Source: Solobacterium sp. (GTDB taxonomy: Bacteria > Bacillota_I > Bacilli_A > Erysipelotrichales > Erysipelotrichaceae). Taken from it: a DNA stretch of 62,940 nt. The notes under the pieces were generated by a model. That model was given only the letters and a program-made list of their open reading frames with translations, searched no databases and had not been told where the DNA came from. The position numbers and the translations under genes were made by a program. The stretch lies in NCBI GenBank assembly GCA_024696355.1, contig JAILGV010000087.1, positions 1 to 62,940 on the forward strand, written 5' to 3'. Below are positions 27,035 through 34,824 of the stretch, piece after piece; position 1 is the stretch's first letter; the number at the start of each line of letters is the position of its first letter.

Positions 27035-28140
27035 CTTAAAAATGCCAGATTCGGATCTTTGCAGAAGTTGTCCAGACTGTATATAAAGCAGAGATCCGTA
27101 TTCTCCTTATCTTCAATCAGCTGTGATACCGGACTGTGATAGTAACGCAGGTCGATCATTGTTATTTCGCTGTATTCCGTAATCAGATAGGGGATCATGA
27201 TATGTGAATAGCTGTCTTTGATCAGAACTGCCTTCCTGTTTGTATCAGCGTCTGTCTGGATACTGATGTATGCGTGATTGCCGTCAGTGTAGTACATGTA
27301 TTTGTCTTTTTCATTCAGACGTTTTTCACTGTAGATGCTGTTTTCAGTATACTGGCCGTCATAATTGACGGTTGTTTCAACAGGTGTTTCCGGAATGATT
27401 CTGCAGATGCTGTCGGAACTGTTCCAGAAGGCACCCGACTGGGAATACATTGTCCCGCAGAAATCCGTGCTGACTGTTTCGTATGTGAAGGAATTCGGCT
27501 GTTTGTGAAGCACTTTGTCAGCCAGTGCTTCATATCCCAGATATGCACCTTTTTCATTCCAGTGGTGATCGGTCCGGAAATACAGAGAAGGTGACGGGGA
27601 AGCGTAATCCGTGTATCTGATAAAATTCTGTTTAGCGAACAGTTCCGCCGCGTCATTGATCAGGTCTGCCTGATCGATATCATATGCTCCGGCGGGCAGT
27701 TCTGATGCGGCACCCCAGGCGGCAGTGGGCACAAGCAGTACATTTCCGGTAATTCCGTTTTCTTCACAGAATTCATTGACGATTCCGGCATTGGTCTTCA
27801 GCGTTTCTTCATTGTATGAGGCAAAACGCTGAATCAGGCGGCCGTCACGGGCAAAATAGACATCATTGTTTTCGACGGCACCGGACAGTCTGCGGATTCC
27901 TGCCTTCAGTTCGATCCAGAAATCCCTTGCAACGAACTGGTCGCTGAACCATTTTTCAAAATCGTCATCAAAACGGCCGCTGAGAATATGCTGCAGTTCC
28001 ATGGAAGGGGCAGACGCCAGCGTTCTGTTTTCGTTATATGAGATATCTCTGGAGCCGCTGAAAAGATTGGCTATGGTGAAGCATCCGATATAGCCGATAA
28101 AGCATCCGAGCGTCAGTTTTCGTGTCAGTTTTTTCTTCAT
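27031..28140 (-). CDS. DHHW-family (AlgJ/AlgX-like) protein
   Basis: 369 residues with one N-terminal membrane anchor (about residues 9-28), the rest outside the cell. FRTDHHWNEKGAYLGYEAL carries the DHHW motif of SGNH-like acetyltransferase partners. Opening NRTLASAP and FEKWFSDQFVARDFW are also conserved in the family. Such proteins take an acyl group passed across the membrane by an MBOAT protein and transfer it to an exported glycan. The MBOAT gene is three bases upstream, so they form one system; the glycan acceptor is unknown. Confidence 0.88.
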   Translation of the reverse strand: MKKKLTRKLTLGCFIGYIGCFTIANLFSGSRDISYNENRTLASAPSMELQHILSGRFDDDFEKWFSDQFVARDFWIELKAGIRRLSGAVENNDVYFARDGRLIQRFASYNEETLKTNAGIVNEFCEENGITGNVLLVPTAAWGAASELPAGAYDIDQADLINDAAELFAKQNFIRYTDYASPSPSLYFRTDHHWNEKGAYLGYEALADKVLHKQPNSFTYETVSTDFCGTMYSQSGAFWNSSDSICRIIPETPVETTVNYDGQYTENSIYSEKRLNEKDKYMYYTDGNHAYISIQTDADTNRKAVLIKDSYSHIMIPYLITEYSEITMIDLRYYHSPVSQLIEDKENTDLCFIYSLDNFCKDPNLAFLR

Positions 28141-28143
28141 ATG

Positions 28144-29541
28144 TCAGAACCTGAAATACAGAAAAGGATTATAGGAGGCATCAACGATAAAGGCCGTGCA
28201 GACAAACAGTGCAAGCAGGGTCAGAACCGGAACAAGTGCTCTGCCTTTTCTGGTCCGCAGAATGTTGAGACGTGTTTTGGCAACAGGTGTGCATGCGATG
28301 ATGCATACCAGAATCAGCAGAATGTTGTCATGCAGATAATATACAGTCAGACCGTCTGCCAGTCTTCCCGTGCTTCCGAACATAAATCCCAGATAGGCAA
28401 GCACTTTGGAGAAATCAGTGAAGGCAAACAGAACCCAGGCGATAATTACAACAAACATTGTATAAACATGAGCCAGCCAGGAAGGCATGTTCTTCAGATG
28501 CTTCAGGAGGAACAGTTTTTCCGCGATCAGCACAATCCCGTAGAATACACCCCACAGTACAAAATTCCATGAAGCACCGTGCCAGAAACCCGTCAGCAGC
28601 CATACGATCATGATATTTATGATCTGTCTTGCTAAACCGTGCCTGTTTCCGCCGAGGGGGATATATACATAATCACGGAACCAGAAGGACAGGGACATAT
28701 GCCATCTCCTCCAGAATTCGGTGACCGATGCGGAAATATACGGGTAGTTGAAGTTTTCGAGGAAATCAAATCCGAGCATTTTTCCTAGACCGATCGCCAT
28801 GTCGGAATATCCGCTGAAGTCGAAGTAGATCTGGAATGTATACATGATGATGCCGATCCAGGCGGTAAGCACTGACTGCTGTGCCGGTGCCAGGGCACTG
28901 ACAGCCTCAAATACCTGTCCGGCCGAATTGGCCAGCAGCACTTTCTTGCAGAGTCCGACAGTGAAGCGCTTGATGCCCTGATAAAAGCCTTCCATCGTAT
29001 GATCTCTCTGATTCAGCTGCCGCGCGATATCCGTATAGCGTACGATCGGACCGGCAATCAGCTGCGGGAACATTGTGACATATGCACCGAAGGAGACAAG
29101 GCTCTTCTGAGGATCTGTTTCACCCCGGTAAAGATCAATCGGATATGACATTGCCTGGAACGTGTAGAACGAGATGCCGATCGGAAGACCGAGCTTCAGC
29201 GGCCTGAAGAACACCAGGCCGAGGGCTCTCATATTTTCGGCGAAGAAATCCCAGTATTTGAAAAATCCGAGCAGGAGAAGATTAAGAACCATGCACAGAA
29301 TCAGGAATCGTTTTGATTTCTCACGGTCACTGATCCGGTAGCGGGCAACCATTTTGCCGAGCACCCAGTTCATGACAATGGAGAAAATCATGATAAAAAC
29401 ATAAACCGGTTCACCCCAGCCGTAGAAGAACAGGCTGACGATCAGCAGAACGGGATTGCGCCAGTTTAAAGGCACAAGATAGTAAACTGCCAGGACTGCC
29501 GGCAGATAGGCAAATAAAAAAGTAAGGCTGCTGAATACCAT
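28144..29541 (-). CDS. MBOAT O-acyltransferase (AlgI-like)
   Basis: 465 residues, polytopic, first gene of the operon. AlgI/DltB-type motifs are present: GISFYTFQAMSYPIDLYRG, QLIAGPIVRY, FDFSGYSDMAIGLGKMLGF, the WRRWHMSLSFWFRDYVYIPLGG His region and the catalytic-His motif TGFWHGASWNFVLWG. It should move acyl, usually acetyl, groups to an extracytoplasmic partner, here the DHHW protein. A TATAAT on the minus strand at 29562-29567 and GAGGG before the ATG support the start. No dltA, dltC or other polysaccharide genes are nearby. Confidence 0.93.
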   Translation of the reverse strand: MVFSSLTFLFAYLPAVLAVYYLVPLNWRNPVLLIVSLFFYGWGEPVYVFIMIFSIVMNWVLGKMVARYRISDREKSKRFLILCMVLNLLLLGFFKYWDFFAENMRALGLVFFRPLKLGLPIGISFYTFQAMSYPIDLYRGETDPQKSLVSFGAYVTMFPQLIAGPIVRYTDIARQLNQRDHTMEGFYQGIKRFTVGLCKKVLLANSAGQVFEAVSALAPAQQSVLTAWIGIIMYTFQIYFDFSGYSDMAIGLGKMLGFDFLENFNYPYISASVTEFWRRWHMSLSFWFRDYVYIPLGGNRHGLARQIINIMIVWLLTGFWHGASWNFVLWGVFYGIVLIAEKLFLLKHLKNMPSWLAHVYTMFVVIIAWVLFAFTDFSKVLAYLGFMFGSTGRLADGLTVYYLHDNILLILVCIIACTPVAKTRLNILRTRKGRALVPVLTLLALFVCTAFIVDASYNPFLYFRF

Positions 29542-29735
29542 ATTTCCCTCAAATCTTCATTATTATAGCAGAAGGTACAGTGATATTATTGCCCAGTTTG
29601 CATCAGTTCCCTCAAAAGAAACAAAGGACTGTCCATAGGCGGCCTGCAGGGTGCAATGTACAGAAAATTCATCAGATGCATCATGTTGTTTTTGCGTCAG
29701 CCGGTGATATGATTAACGGGCAAGAGGAAAATTAT

Positions 29736-30536
29736 ATGACAGATCGGCAGCTGACAGAAAAAATAGCGGAAACAGTAAAAGAAGCGGGAAAAATCATTCT
29801 TTCCGCTTCCGGTACGGATTACGGTACAGACAGCAAGCAGGGACATGCAAATTATGTAACGAAATATGACAGGAAGGTGCAGGAATTTCTGCATGAAAGA
29901 CTGTCGTCACTGCTTCCTGAGGCATCTTTTCTCGGTGAAGAGGAAGGAGAGGATGTGTTCAGGGAAAAATACAGAAAAGGATGGCTGTTTATCGTTGACC
30001 CGATTGACGGTACTACTAATTTTATAAAAGGCTATTATGCCAGTACGGTATCCGTCGGCCTGTTTAAAGACGGAAAGCCGTATATCGGCGTGATCTACCA
30101 GCCGTATCTGGATCATATTTTTACGGCATGCAGGGGCTGCGGTGCCTTTGACAACGGAAAAAAGATCATGTCCTCTTCACTTCCTCTATGTGACAGCATC
30201 ATTGCCTTCGGAACCTCACCGTACCGGACGGACCTGTGGCAGAAGACAATGAAGCTTGCCGGGGAATATCTTATGAAAGGGCAGGATCTCAGAAGAAGCG
30301 GAAGCGCAGCGTGGGACTGCTGCATGGTTGCCTGCGGTGCGGCAGGTTTATACTTTGAGTTTTCTCTGGGCTTATGGGATTATGCGGCAGGTGCCGTCAT
30401 TATCCGGGAAGCCGGCGGAGTAATAACAGATATTTACGGGGATGAACTGAAATTTGACGGTCCTTCCTCAGTCCTTGCATACGGAAGAGGAATCGATCCC
30501 GCTGAACTGGTCTATCCCGAAAGGAGCAACGCATGA
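29736..30536 (+). CDS. Inositol-monophosphatase family protein
   Basis: 266 residues. The start at 29736 has AGAGGAAAATTAT before it; the open frame extends further upstream without support. Metal-binding motifs: GEEEGED, then WLFIVDPIDGTTNFIKG, then LWDYAAGAVIIREAGG. These lithium-sensitive phosphatases act on inositol phosphate, PAP or sugar phosphates; the substrate here is not resolvable. It overlaps the rRNA methyltransferase-like gene by four bases. Confidence 0.9.
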   Translation: MTDRQLTEKIAETVKEAGKIILSASGTDYGTDSKQGHANYVTKYDRKVQEFLHERLSSLLPEASFLGEEEGEDVFREKYRKGWLFIVDPIDGTTNFIKGYYASTVSVGLFKDGKPYIGVIYQPYLDHIFTACRGCGAFDNGKKIMSSSLPLCDSIIAFGTSPYRTDLWQKTMKLAGEYLMKGQDLRRSGSAAWDCCMVACGAAGLYFEFSLGLWDYAAGAVIIREAGGVITDIYGDELKFDGPSSVLAYGRGIDPAELVYPERSNA

Positions 30537-31750
30537 AGCAGGCAAGAACATTCCCCATGGCAAAGGTGACGAAGAAACAGGAACGTTCTCTGAAAGAGGG
30601 TCACCCCTGGGTATATGAAGATGAGATTACGGAACACTCCGAAACAATCGAAAACGGTGCTTTTACGGATGTGTACGGTCAGAAGGGCAATTACCTCGGA
30701 ACCGGTTTCTGGTCGGAAAACTCCAAAATCAGAATCAGAATTCTGGACCGCAACGCAAATGAAAAGTTTGACGACGCCTTTTTTGCCAGAAGAGTGCGCT
30801 ATGCACTGCAGTACAGAAAGGACGTCATGAAGGACGACTTTCATGCCTGCCGGCTGATTCACGGGGAGGCAGACGGTCTGCCCGGGCTGACAGTGGACAG
30901 GTATGAGAACGTTCTTGTCGCAGAGGTGCTGAGCTACGGCACGGAAATGCATAAAGATGTTATTTACAGGGAGCTGATCAGTCAGCTGGGCGCATCAGGT
31001 TCACAAATCGAAGGCATCTACGAAAGAAACGAAGGGGAACTGCGGCTCAAGGAAGGCCTGAAGCAGTACAAGGGCTGGTACGGTGACAGGCATCCCGAAG
31101 AAACTGTTTTCCGGTTTGAGGAAAACGGACTGGTTTATGAAGTCGATGTTGAGAACGGTCAGAAGACAGGTTTTTTCCTGGATCAGAAATATAACCGCCT
31201 GGCAGTCAGAAAAATTGCTGAGGGCAGGAAGGTGCTGGACTGCTGCACGCATACCGGATCATTTGCCATGAATGCAGCCGCGGCTGATGCTCTGTCTGTA
31301 GATGCCGTGGATATTTCCGAAAGTGCACTGGCTGTCGCAAAGGCGAATGCGGCACTGAACCATCTCGACGGAAGAATCAGATTCATTCAGGCAGACCTGT
31401 TTGATCTGCTTCCGGAACTCCTGAAAAATCATGCGGATTATGATTTCATTATTCTTGATCCCCCGGCGTTTACGAAAAGCAGGAAAACCTTCATCAATGC
31501 AAGAAGCGGCTATAAGAAGATCAATACCATGGCAATGCGGCTTCTTCCCAGAGGGGGATATCTGGCAACAGCCAGCTGTTCTCACTTTATGCCTGCACAT
31601 GAATTCAGAACGATGCTGAAGGAAGCAGGAGCGGAAGCAGGCGTTACGGTCAGAATCGTCGAGGAAAGACACGCTGCGTATGATCATCCGGTAATCGCAT
31701 CAATCCCGGAAACTGATTATCTGAAGTTCTTTATTGTGCAGATTATCTGA
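30533..31750 (+). CDS. rlmI: RlmI-like rRNA (cytosine-C5) methyltransferase
   Basis: 405 residues. An N-terminal PUA domain (KKQERSLKEGHPWVY) is followed by a linking domain with LIHGEADGLPGLTVDRY and a class I SAM fold (VLDCCTHTGSFAMNAA, FIILDPPAFTKSRK). ASCSHFM carries the catalytic-type cysteine. Homologues make m5C1962 in 23S rRNA. It overlaps the preceding phosphatase gene (ATGA) and is followed at once by a terminator. Confidence 0.9.
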   Translation: MKQARTFPMAKVTKKQERSLKEGHPWVYEDEITEHSETIENGAFTDVYGQKGNYLGTGFWSENSKIRIRILDRNANEKFDDAFFARRVRYALQYRKDVMKDDFHACRLIHGEADGLPGLTVDRYENVLVAEVLSYGTEMHKDVIYRELISQLGASGSQIEGIYERNEGELRLKEGLKQYKGWYGDRHPEETVFRFEENGLVYEVDVENGQKTGFFLDQKYNRLAVRKIAEGRKVLDCCTHTGSFAMNAAAADALSVDAVDISESALAVAKANAALNHLDGRIRFIQADLFDLLPELLKNHADYDFIILDPPAFTKSRKTFINARSGYKKINTMAMRLLPRGGYLATASCSHFMPAHEFRTMLKEAGAEAGVTVRIVEERHAAYDHPVIASIPETDYLKFFIVQII

Positions 31751-31772
31751 AACAGGCACTGCCTGTTTTTTC
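31751..31772 (+). terminator. Terminator after the RlmI-like gene
   Basis: AACAGGC, three-base loop, GCCTGTT, then TTTTTC, starting directly at the stop codon. Confidence 0.82.
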
Positions 31773-31790
31773 TTTCTGCAGTCAGCCGCA

Positions 31791-31844
31791 CGGTTTTATA
31801 AACCGCAAAAGTATATGTATCCGGAAAAAATGAAAATGTTTTCA
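31791..31844 (+). promoter_or_regulatory. Operator-like elements upstream of the citrate transporter
   Basis: Two elements stand out in the AT-rich 177 bases before the transporter. CGGTTT-TAT-AAACCG (31791-31805) is a perfect 6+3+6 palindrome with no T tract, so an operator rather than a terminator. TGAAAATGTTTTCA (31831-31844) fits the CcpA cre consensus TGWNANCGNTNWCA at every fixed position except C7 to T. Carbon catabolite control of citrate use is usual in Firmicutes; the protein bound by the first palindrome is unknown. Confidence 0.5.
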
Positions 31845-31948
31845 TGCCATTGAAGAATATGTATGAAAATCATATAAATATTTTAATGTCAAGACTTTAT
31901 TATAGATATTTCATGATGATATAAGTTATGTGTAAAGGGGGCTCGTTT

Positions 31949-33319
31949 ATGAGTGAGGTATTAGTTGGTATACTTGGTTTCCTGTGTATTATTGCTATCG
32001 TCGTAACTCTGTTCAGAAGCATTACACTTCCGAGTATCGCATTCATCCTGTTTCCGTCAATTCTTGCACTGATTCTTGTTATTGGCGGATACTATTCATT
32101 CGACAACATTGCCGCACTGATCAAGGCCGGATTTAACAGTACCGGACCTACTGCTGCGCTGTTTGTGTTCTCGGTTCTGTATTTCGGCATTATGACAGAT
32201 GCCGGAATGTTCGATGTTATCATCGGCAAACTGATGGGACTTGTCGGCGACAGCGTGATCGGTGTCTGCCTTATGACCGCAGTAATTGCTCTGATCGGTC
32301 ATCTTGACGGCGGCGGTGCTTCAACATTCTGTATTGTAGTTCCTGCAATGCTGCCGGTTTACAAGAAGATGCACATGCGTCCGACAACTCTGCTCAGAAT
32401 TGCGGTTCTGTCAATGGGTGTATTAAACCTGATGCCCTGGGCCGGTCCGACAATGAGAGCTGCATCCGTTCTCGGTATTGAAGCTGGCAAGCTCTGGAAC
32501 ACACTGCTTCCGATCCAGATCTTCGGTATCGCTCTGTCACTTGCACATGCAGTTCTTGCCGGTTTCCAGGAAAAGGCAAGAGGTGCCGGTCTCAACGGCA
32601 AACTTGCTGCTGAGGGCGAAGTTATTGAAGATGATGAAGAACAGGAAGCAAAGGGCAGCGATCCCGCTCTTGCACGTCCGAAACTGTTTATCTTCAATAT
32701 TGTTCTTACAATCGCTGTTATTGCAATGCTGATCTGGGATGTATTCCCCAGCTATGTACCGTTCATGTGCGGTGTTGTAATTGCGCTTCTGGTTAACTAC
32801 CCCGGTGCAAAGATGCAGAAGAAGATTATCAATCTGCATGCCGGACCTGCTCTGATGATGTGCTCCACACTGATGGCAGCTGCAGTTCTTATGGGTGTTC
32901 TTGTTAAGTCTGTTACAGTCAACGATGTTGCAATTGCAAGTGTTGTCACATGCATGTCCAACCTGATCAAGATGGTTCTTCCTGCAGCACTCGGCAAGCA
33001 TCTGCCTATCGTTATCGGCATTCTGTCCGTTCCTCTGGCTCTTGCATTCGATACAGACAGCTACTTCTACGGTATGCTGCCGGTTATGATCGGTATCGGC
33101 GAAGGCTTCGGTGTCGGTGCTCTTCCGATTGCCATTGCAATGGTTGTCTGCCGTAACTGTGCAACATTTATCTCTCCGATGGTTCCTGCAACACTGCTTG
33201 GTGTCGGTCTTGCCAATGTTGACATCAAGGATCATATCAAGGCGAGCTTCTTCTATGTATGGGGATTCTCACTGTTATGCATGCTGTTTGCGGTTGTCAT
33301 CGGTCTGATGCCTCTGTAA
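31949..33319 (+). CDS. CitMHS-family citrate transporter
   Basis: 456 residues, about 12 membrane segments. The family's duplicated half is seen in GFNSTGPTAALFVFSVLYFGIMTDAGMFD and the conserved LIGHLDGGGASTFCIVVPAMLPVYKKM; the second half has ALAFDTDSYFYGMLPV. CitMHS carriers import citrate with a divalent metal ion and a proton. A cytoplasmic acidic loop (EDDEEQEAKG) splits the halves. AAAGGGGG precedes the start at 31949; an ATG seven codons earlier overlaps that site and is rejected. Directly ahead of citDEFG, it surely supplies their substrate. Confidence 0.92.
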   Translation: MSEVLVGILGFLCIIAIVVTLFRSITLPSIAFILFPSILALILVIGGYYSFDNIAALIKAGFNSTGPTAALFVFSVLYFGIMTDAGMFDVIIGKLMGLVGDSVIGVCLMTAVIALIGHLDGGGASTFCIVVPAMLPVYKKMHMRPTTLLRIAVLSMGVLNLMPWAGPTMRAASVLGIEAGKLWNTLLPIQIFGIALSLAHAVLAGFQEKARGAGLNGKLAAEGEVIEDDEEQEAKGSDPALARPKLFIFNIVLTIAVIAMLIWDVFPSYVPFMCGVVIALLVNYPGAKMQKKIINLHAGPALMMCSTLMAAAVLMGVLVKSVTVNDVAIASVVTCMSNLIKMVLPAALGKHLPIVIGILSVPLALAFDTDSYFYGMLPVMIGIGEGFGVGALPIAIAMVVCRNCATFISPMVPATLLGVGLANVDIKDHIKASFFYVWGFSLLCMLFAVVIGLMPL

Positions 33320-33348
33320 TCAACAGCAGAAAGATTAAGTTTTATGAA

Positions 33349-33378
33349 AGTCCGGTCAGATACATGGCCGGGCTTTTC
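33349..33378 (+). terminator. Terminator between the citrate transporter and citD
   Basis: A 9-bp stem (AGTCCGGTC with GGCCGGGCT, two wobbles) and an eight-base loop, then TTTT. It separates transporter transcription from the citDEFG unit, which has its own promoter. Confidence 0.72.
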
Positions 33379-33444
33379 ATGTATCAGGGACCGGACCGGA
33401 TAACCATGCAATATGAAAAGTATTCAATTCAATCTATGGACTTT

Positions 33445-33472
33445 TATAATAAAATCCTGTAAACGCTTAACA
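33445..33472 (+). promoter_or_regulatory. citD promoter region with cre-like site
   Basis: TATAAT at 33445-33450 has only a partial -35 (TTCAAT at 33423). Immediately downstream TGTAAACGCTTAACA (33458-33472) resembles a CcpA cre box, with one extra base before the closing CA. A box at the transcription start would act as a repressor block. A second AT-rich -10-like TATAAA lies at 33480. Confidence 0.5.
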
Positions 33473-33497
33473 ATATGTTATAAAATTAAAATATGAG

Positions 33498-33568
33498 GTC
33501 GGCATCAGTGAAGGTTATCCACTGCGGGATATGTACGCTGCATATTCCAAGAACCGAAGGGTGCCGGC
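33498..33568 (+). ncRNA. Candidate structured leader RNA of citDEFG
   Basis: Seventy-one bases fold on paper into a three-stem junction: P1 GTCGGCA (33498-33504) with TGCCGGC (33562-33568); P2 CAGTG (33506-33510) with CACTG (33520-33524); P3 GGGATATG (33526-33533) with CATATTCC (33541-33548). GGTT in the P2 loop (33513-33516) can pair with AACC in the last junction strand (33552-33555), a pseudoknot. It lies between the promoter region and citD and encodes nothing. It matches no riboswitch class I could recall. No terminator follows; the ribosome site is about 50 bases downstream. Confidence 0.45.
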
Positions 33569-33622
33569 AGACATATGCTGTACACGGTATAAATAGCTAA
33601 TTTATCGGAAGGAGGAACGCGT

Positions 33623-33922
33623 ATGGAAATTAAAAAGCCTGCTGTTGCAGGAACGCTGGAGTCAAGTGACTGTCAGGTGGTAGTGGAACCGGGAGAAGGA
33701 AAGATTGAATTCTCTCTTGACAGCACGGTAATCCACCAATTCGGAAATCAGATCCGAAAAGTCACTTTTGAAACACTGGATCGTCTGGGGATTGATAATG
33801 TAAAGATCTCGATCGTCGACAAGGGGGCTCTTGACTGCACGATTAAGGCGAGAATTGAAGGTGCAGTGTTCCGCTCTGTTGATCAGTACGAAAATCTGCC
33901 CTGGGGAGGAGCGATCAAATGA
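33623..33922 (+). CDS. citD: Citrate lyase acyl carrier protein (gamma subunit)
   Basis: 99 residues. Carries the 2'-(5''-triphosphoribosyl)-3'-dephospho-CoA arm of citrate lyase. AVAGTLESSD near the N-terminus holds the modified serine (Ser14), and the rest (DSTVIHQFGNQIRKV, LDCTIKARIEGAVFR) matches CitD. GGAAGGAGG precedes the ATG. It overlaps citE by four bases. Confidence 0.95.
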   Translation: MEIKKPAVAGTLESSDCQVVVEPGEGKIEFSLDSTVIHQFGNQIRKVTFETLDRLGIDNVKISIVDKGALDCTIKARIEGAVFRSVDQYENLPWGGAIK

Positions 33923-34824
33923 TTAACGAACAGAAAAAGAAAAGACTTCGCCGTTCAATGATGTTCCTGAACGGTCAGAAACCTTCGCTGATCAAGGATC
34001 CGTATATTTATAAAGCGGATTCCCTGATGTTTGACCTTGAAGATGCTGTTGCTGTTACTGCAAAGGATACAGCCAGATTCTCACTTTTCCATGCACTGAC
34101 AACAATCGATTACAGAGGTGCTGAAAGAGTTGTCCGTATTAACGGCCTTGACTCTGATCTCTGGAAGGAAGACATCAGATGCGTAGTGGCTGCAGATGCT
34201 GAACTGATCAGAATTCCGAAGTGCGAAAACAAGGAAATGGTTCAGGAAGTGGAAGCTGAAGTTGCCAAGGCTGAAAAGGAATTCGGCAAGGAAGAAGGCT
34301 CAGTCCTGATCATGGCAGCTCTGGAAAGTGCAAAAGGCGTTCTGAATGCATATGAAGTATGTACTGCTTCACCGAGAATGATCGGTATCGCTCTTTCCGG
34401 CGGTGACTATACCAAGGACCTGCAGACAAGAATCACGGGAACAGGCGTAGAGCTTATGGGCGGCAGACAGCAGATGATCATTGCTGCAAGAGCAGCCGGT
34501 GTTCAGTGCTTCGATACAGTATGGACCGACCTTGACAATATGGAAGGATTCCGCAGGGATGTACAGATGATCCATGACATGGGATTTGACGGAAAATCAT
34601 GCATTAACCCCCGTCAGATCGACATCGTTCATGAAATCTTCACACCGGTAAAGAAGGACATTATCTTTGCTGAAAAAGTAATCCGTGAAATCGATACTAA
34701 GAAGGCACAGGGAATCGGTGTCTTCACAGTAGACGGCAAGATGATTGATATTGCATTCTATGACGGTGCAAAGAGAACAATCATGATGGCTAAGGCAGCC
34801 GGAGTCTATGAGGGGGATCTGTAA
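33919..34824 (+). CDS. citE: Citrate lyase beta subunit
   Basis: 301 residues, the citryl-ACP lyase that releases oxaloacetate and regenerates acetyl-ACP. The TIM-barrel motifs are RSMMFLNGQKP, FDLEDAVAV with the metal-binding acidic residues, ELIRIPKCEN, the AALESAKGVLNAYE glutamate and GKSCINPRQID. It overlaps citD (ATGA) and touches citF (TAATG), so the three subunits are made together. Confidence 0.96.
   Translation: MINEQKKKRLRRSMMFLNGQKPSLIKDPYIYKADSLMFDLEDAVAVTAKDTARFSLFHALTTIDYRGAERVVRINGLDSDLWKEDIRCVVAADAELIRIPKCENKEMVQEVEAEVAKAEKEFGKEEGSVLIMAALESAKGVLNAYEVCTASPRMIGIALSGGDYTKDLQTRITGTGVELMGGRQQMIIAARAAGVQCFDTVWTDLDNMEGFRRDVQMIHDMGFDGKSCINPRQIDIVHEIFTPVKKDIIFAEKVIREIDTKKAQGIGVFTVDGKMIDIAFYDGAKRTIMMAKAAGVYEGDL

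Noticed and set aside
33498-33568. Cobalamin riboswitch or hammerhead-type ribozyme in the citD leader
   Set aside because: Neither the B12 box nor the hammerhead core nucleotides are present; only the general three-stem shape is shared.
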